DNA of 5,505 bases from an uncultured Bacteroidales bacterium (GTDB lineage: Bacteria; Bacteroidota; Bacteroidia; Bacteroidales; F082), in contig CAJOIF010000070.1 in assembly GCA_905234765.1 (NCBI GenBank), forward strand, positions 1 through 5,505, read 5' to 3'. The translations under genes and the position numbers were made by a program. Below the pieces are notes generated by a model that made no database searches, was not told where the DNA came from, and saw only the letters and a list, made by a program, of their open reading frames with translations. The stretch's first letter is position 1. Each line of letters begins with the position of its first letter. Shown piece by piece: positions 5,023 through 5,505 of this stretch.

Positions 5023-5503
5023 ATTGTTCTTTCATTTTGACCTCGCAGCCTTTGCTTTCGTAATATGCCAGCATCTCCGGCAGCTTCTTCAGGTCATAGC
5101 TGGTGACACAATCGGAGAGGACATGTACCGCGAAGCCAGCCTTGGCCATGTTGAAACATGTCGATTTTACGCAGGCGGTAGCATCGGCTCCTGCTATGTA
5201 GAACTCATTGATGCCGTTCGTCGCGATGAAAGCAGAAAAAGCCTCGCTTGTAAGGGCGTTGCTCTTCGTCTTCACGAAGATGTTATCCGAAACAACTTTC
5301 ATCTCAGGCACCAATTCCTCGCCCTTAGTGCCTGGCTTGAACGTTCGCGTAGCAGTGGTGGTATTGTTATGCTTGATATACACAACCAGTATTCCCTTTG
5401 CCACAGCCCATTCTATGGCGGCATTGATGTTATCAATGATATCGCGGTAGTGTTTGGTGATGTCGTTCTGGATGTCGATAACGACAAGTGCTTTATTGTT
5501 CAT
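4973..5503 (-). CDS. Isochorismatase-like cysteine hydrolase
   Basis: 176 aa, cytoplasmic. The catalytic triad of the family is visible: Asp10 in LVVIDIQND, Lys78 in IFVKTKSNAL, and Cys111 in IAGADATACVKSTC, the standard G-x-x-T/A-x-x-C-V nucleophile loop. Relatives hydrolyse isochorismate, nicotinamide or other small amides, and the sequence does not say which applies here. The family core ends near residue 158 (CEVKMKEQ); the final 16 or so residues are simply the acyltransferase start read in another frame, giving an unusual polar tail (GNRSQGQQTSASI) and a 50-nt overlap. It is the first gene of the operon visible here; its ATG is two bases from the window edge, so its promoter, or further upstream operon genes, cannot be seen. 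Confidence 0.88.
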   Translation of the reverse strand: MNNKALVVIDIQNDITKHYRDIIDNINAAIEWAVAKGILVVYIKHNNTTTATRTFKPGTKGEELVPEMKVVSDNIFVKTKSNALTSEAFSAFIATNGINEFYIAGADATACVKSTCFNMAKAGFAVHVLSDCVTSYDLKKLPEMLAYYESKGCEVKMKEQYETGNRSQGQQTSASI

Positions 5504-5505
5504 CA

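Overview
The window looks like chromosomal DNA from a Bacteroidales bacterium, most likely Prevotella/Segatella-like. The evidence is indirect: Bacteroidetes-type -7 boxes (TAnnTTTG) occur upstream of genes, Shine-Dalgarno sites are absent, one exported protein has a lipobox and another is predicted to be cleaved at Ala|Gln, and one gene belongs to a family of small hypothetical proteins I associate with Bacteroides/Prevotella. No single marker gene fixes the genus. Every gene I accept lies on the minus strand, so transcription runs right to left. Plus-strand reading frames are antisense shadows.

Right half (3109-5503): four tightly packed genes form an apparent translationally coupled operon. 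In transcription order they are an isochorismatase-like cysteine hydrolase, a CatA-like (chloramphenicol acetyltransferase fold) acyltransferase, a Cys-rich DUF3795 protein with a second Cys-rich C-terminal domain, and a small alpha/beta hydrolase. Successive genes overlap by 50, 4 and 14 nt, and a strong rho-independent terminator follows the last one (3053-3078). The promoter is beyond the right edge. Hydrolase, acyltransferase, cysteine/metal protein and second hydrolase suggest processing of a small molecule, but the sequence does not identify the substrate.

Middle (2352-3108): about 757 bases of AT-rich DNA hold no convincing protein gene but are not featureless. There is a good candidate for a ~125-nt minus-strand small RNA with its own promoter (TTTA-N19-TAAATTTG) and terminator, four copies of an 11-bp motif (AGTTAACNTAA) in alternating orientation, a dyad over the sRNA's -33 element, and several AT-rich palindromes.

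Left half (1-2351): a 227-aa protein has a Bacteroidales hypothetical N-terminal half and a coiled-coil C-terminal half, and looks like a read-through fusion of two small genes. It has its own terminator. It is followed by two separately transcribed exported serine hydrolases of the alpha/beta fold: one with a cleavable signal peptide and probably a TTG start, and one predicted lipoprotein truncated by the left edge.
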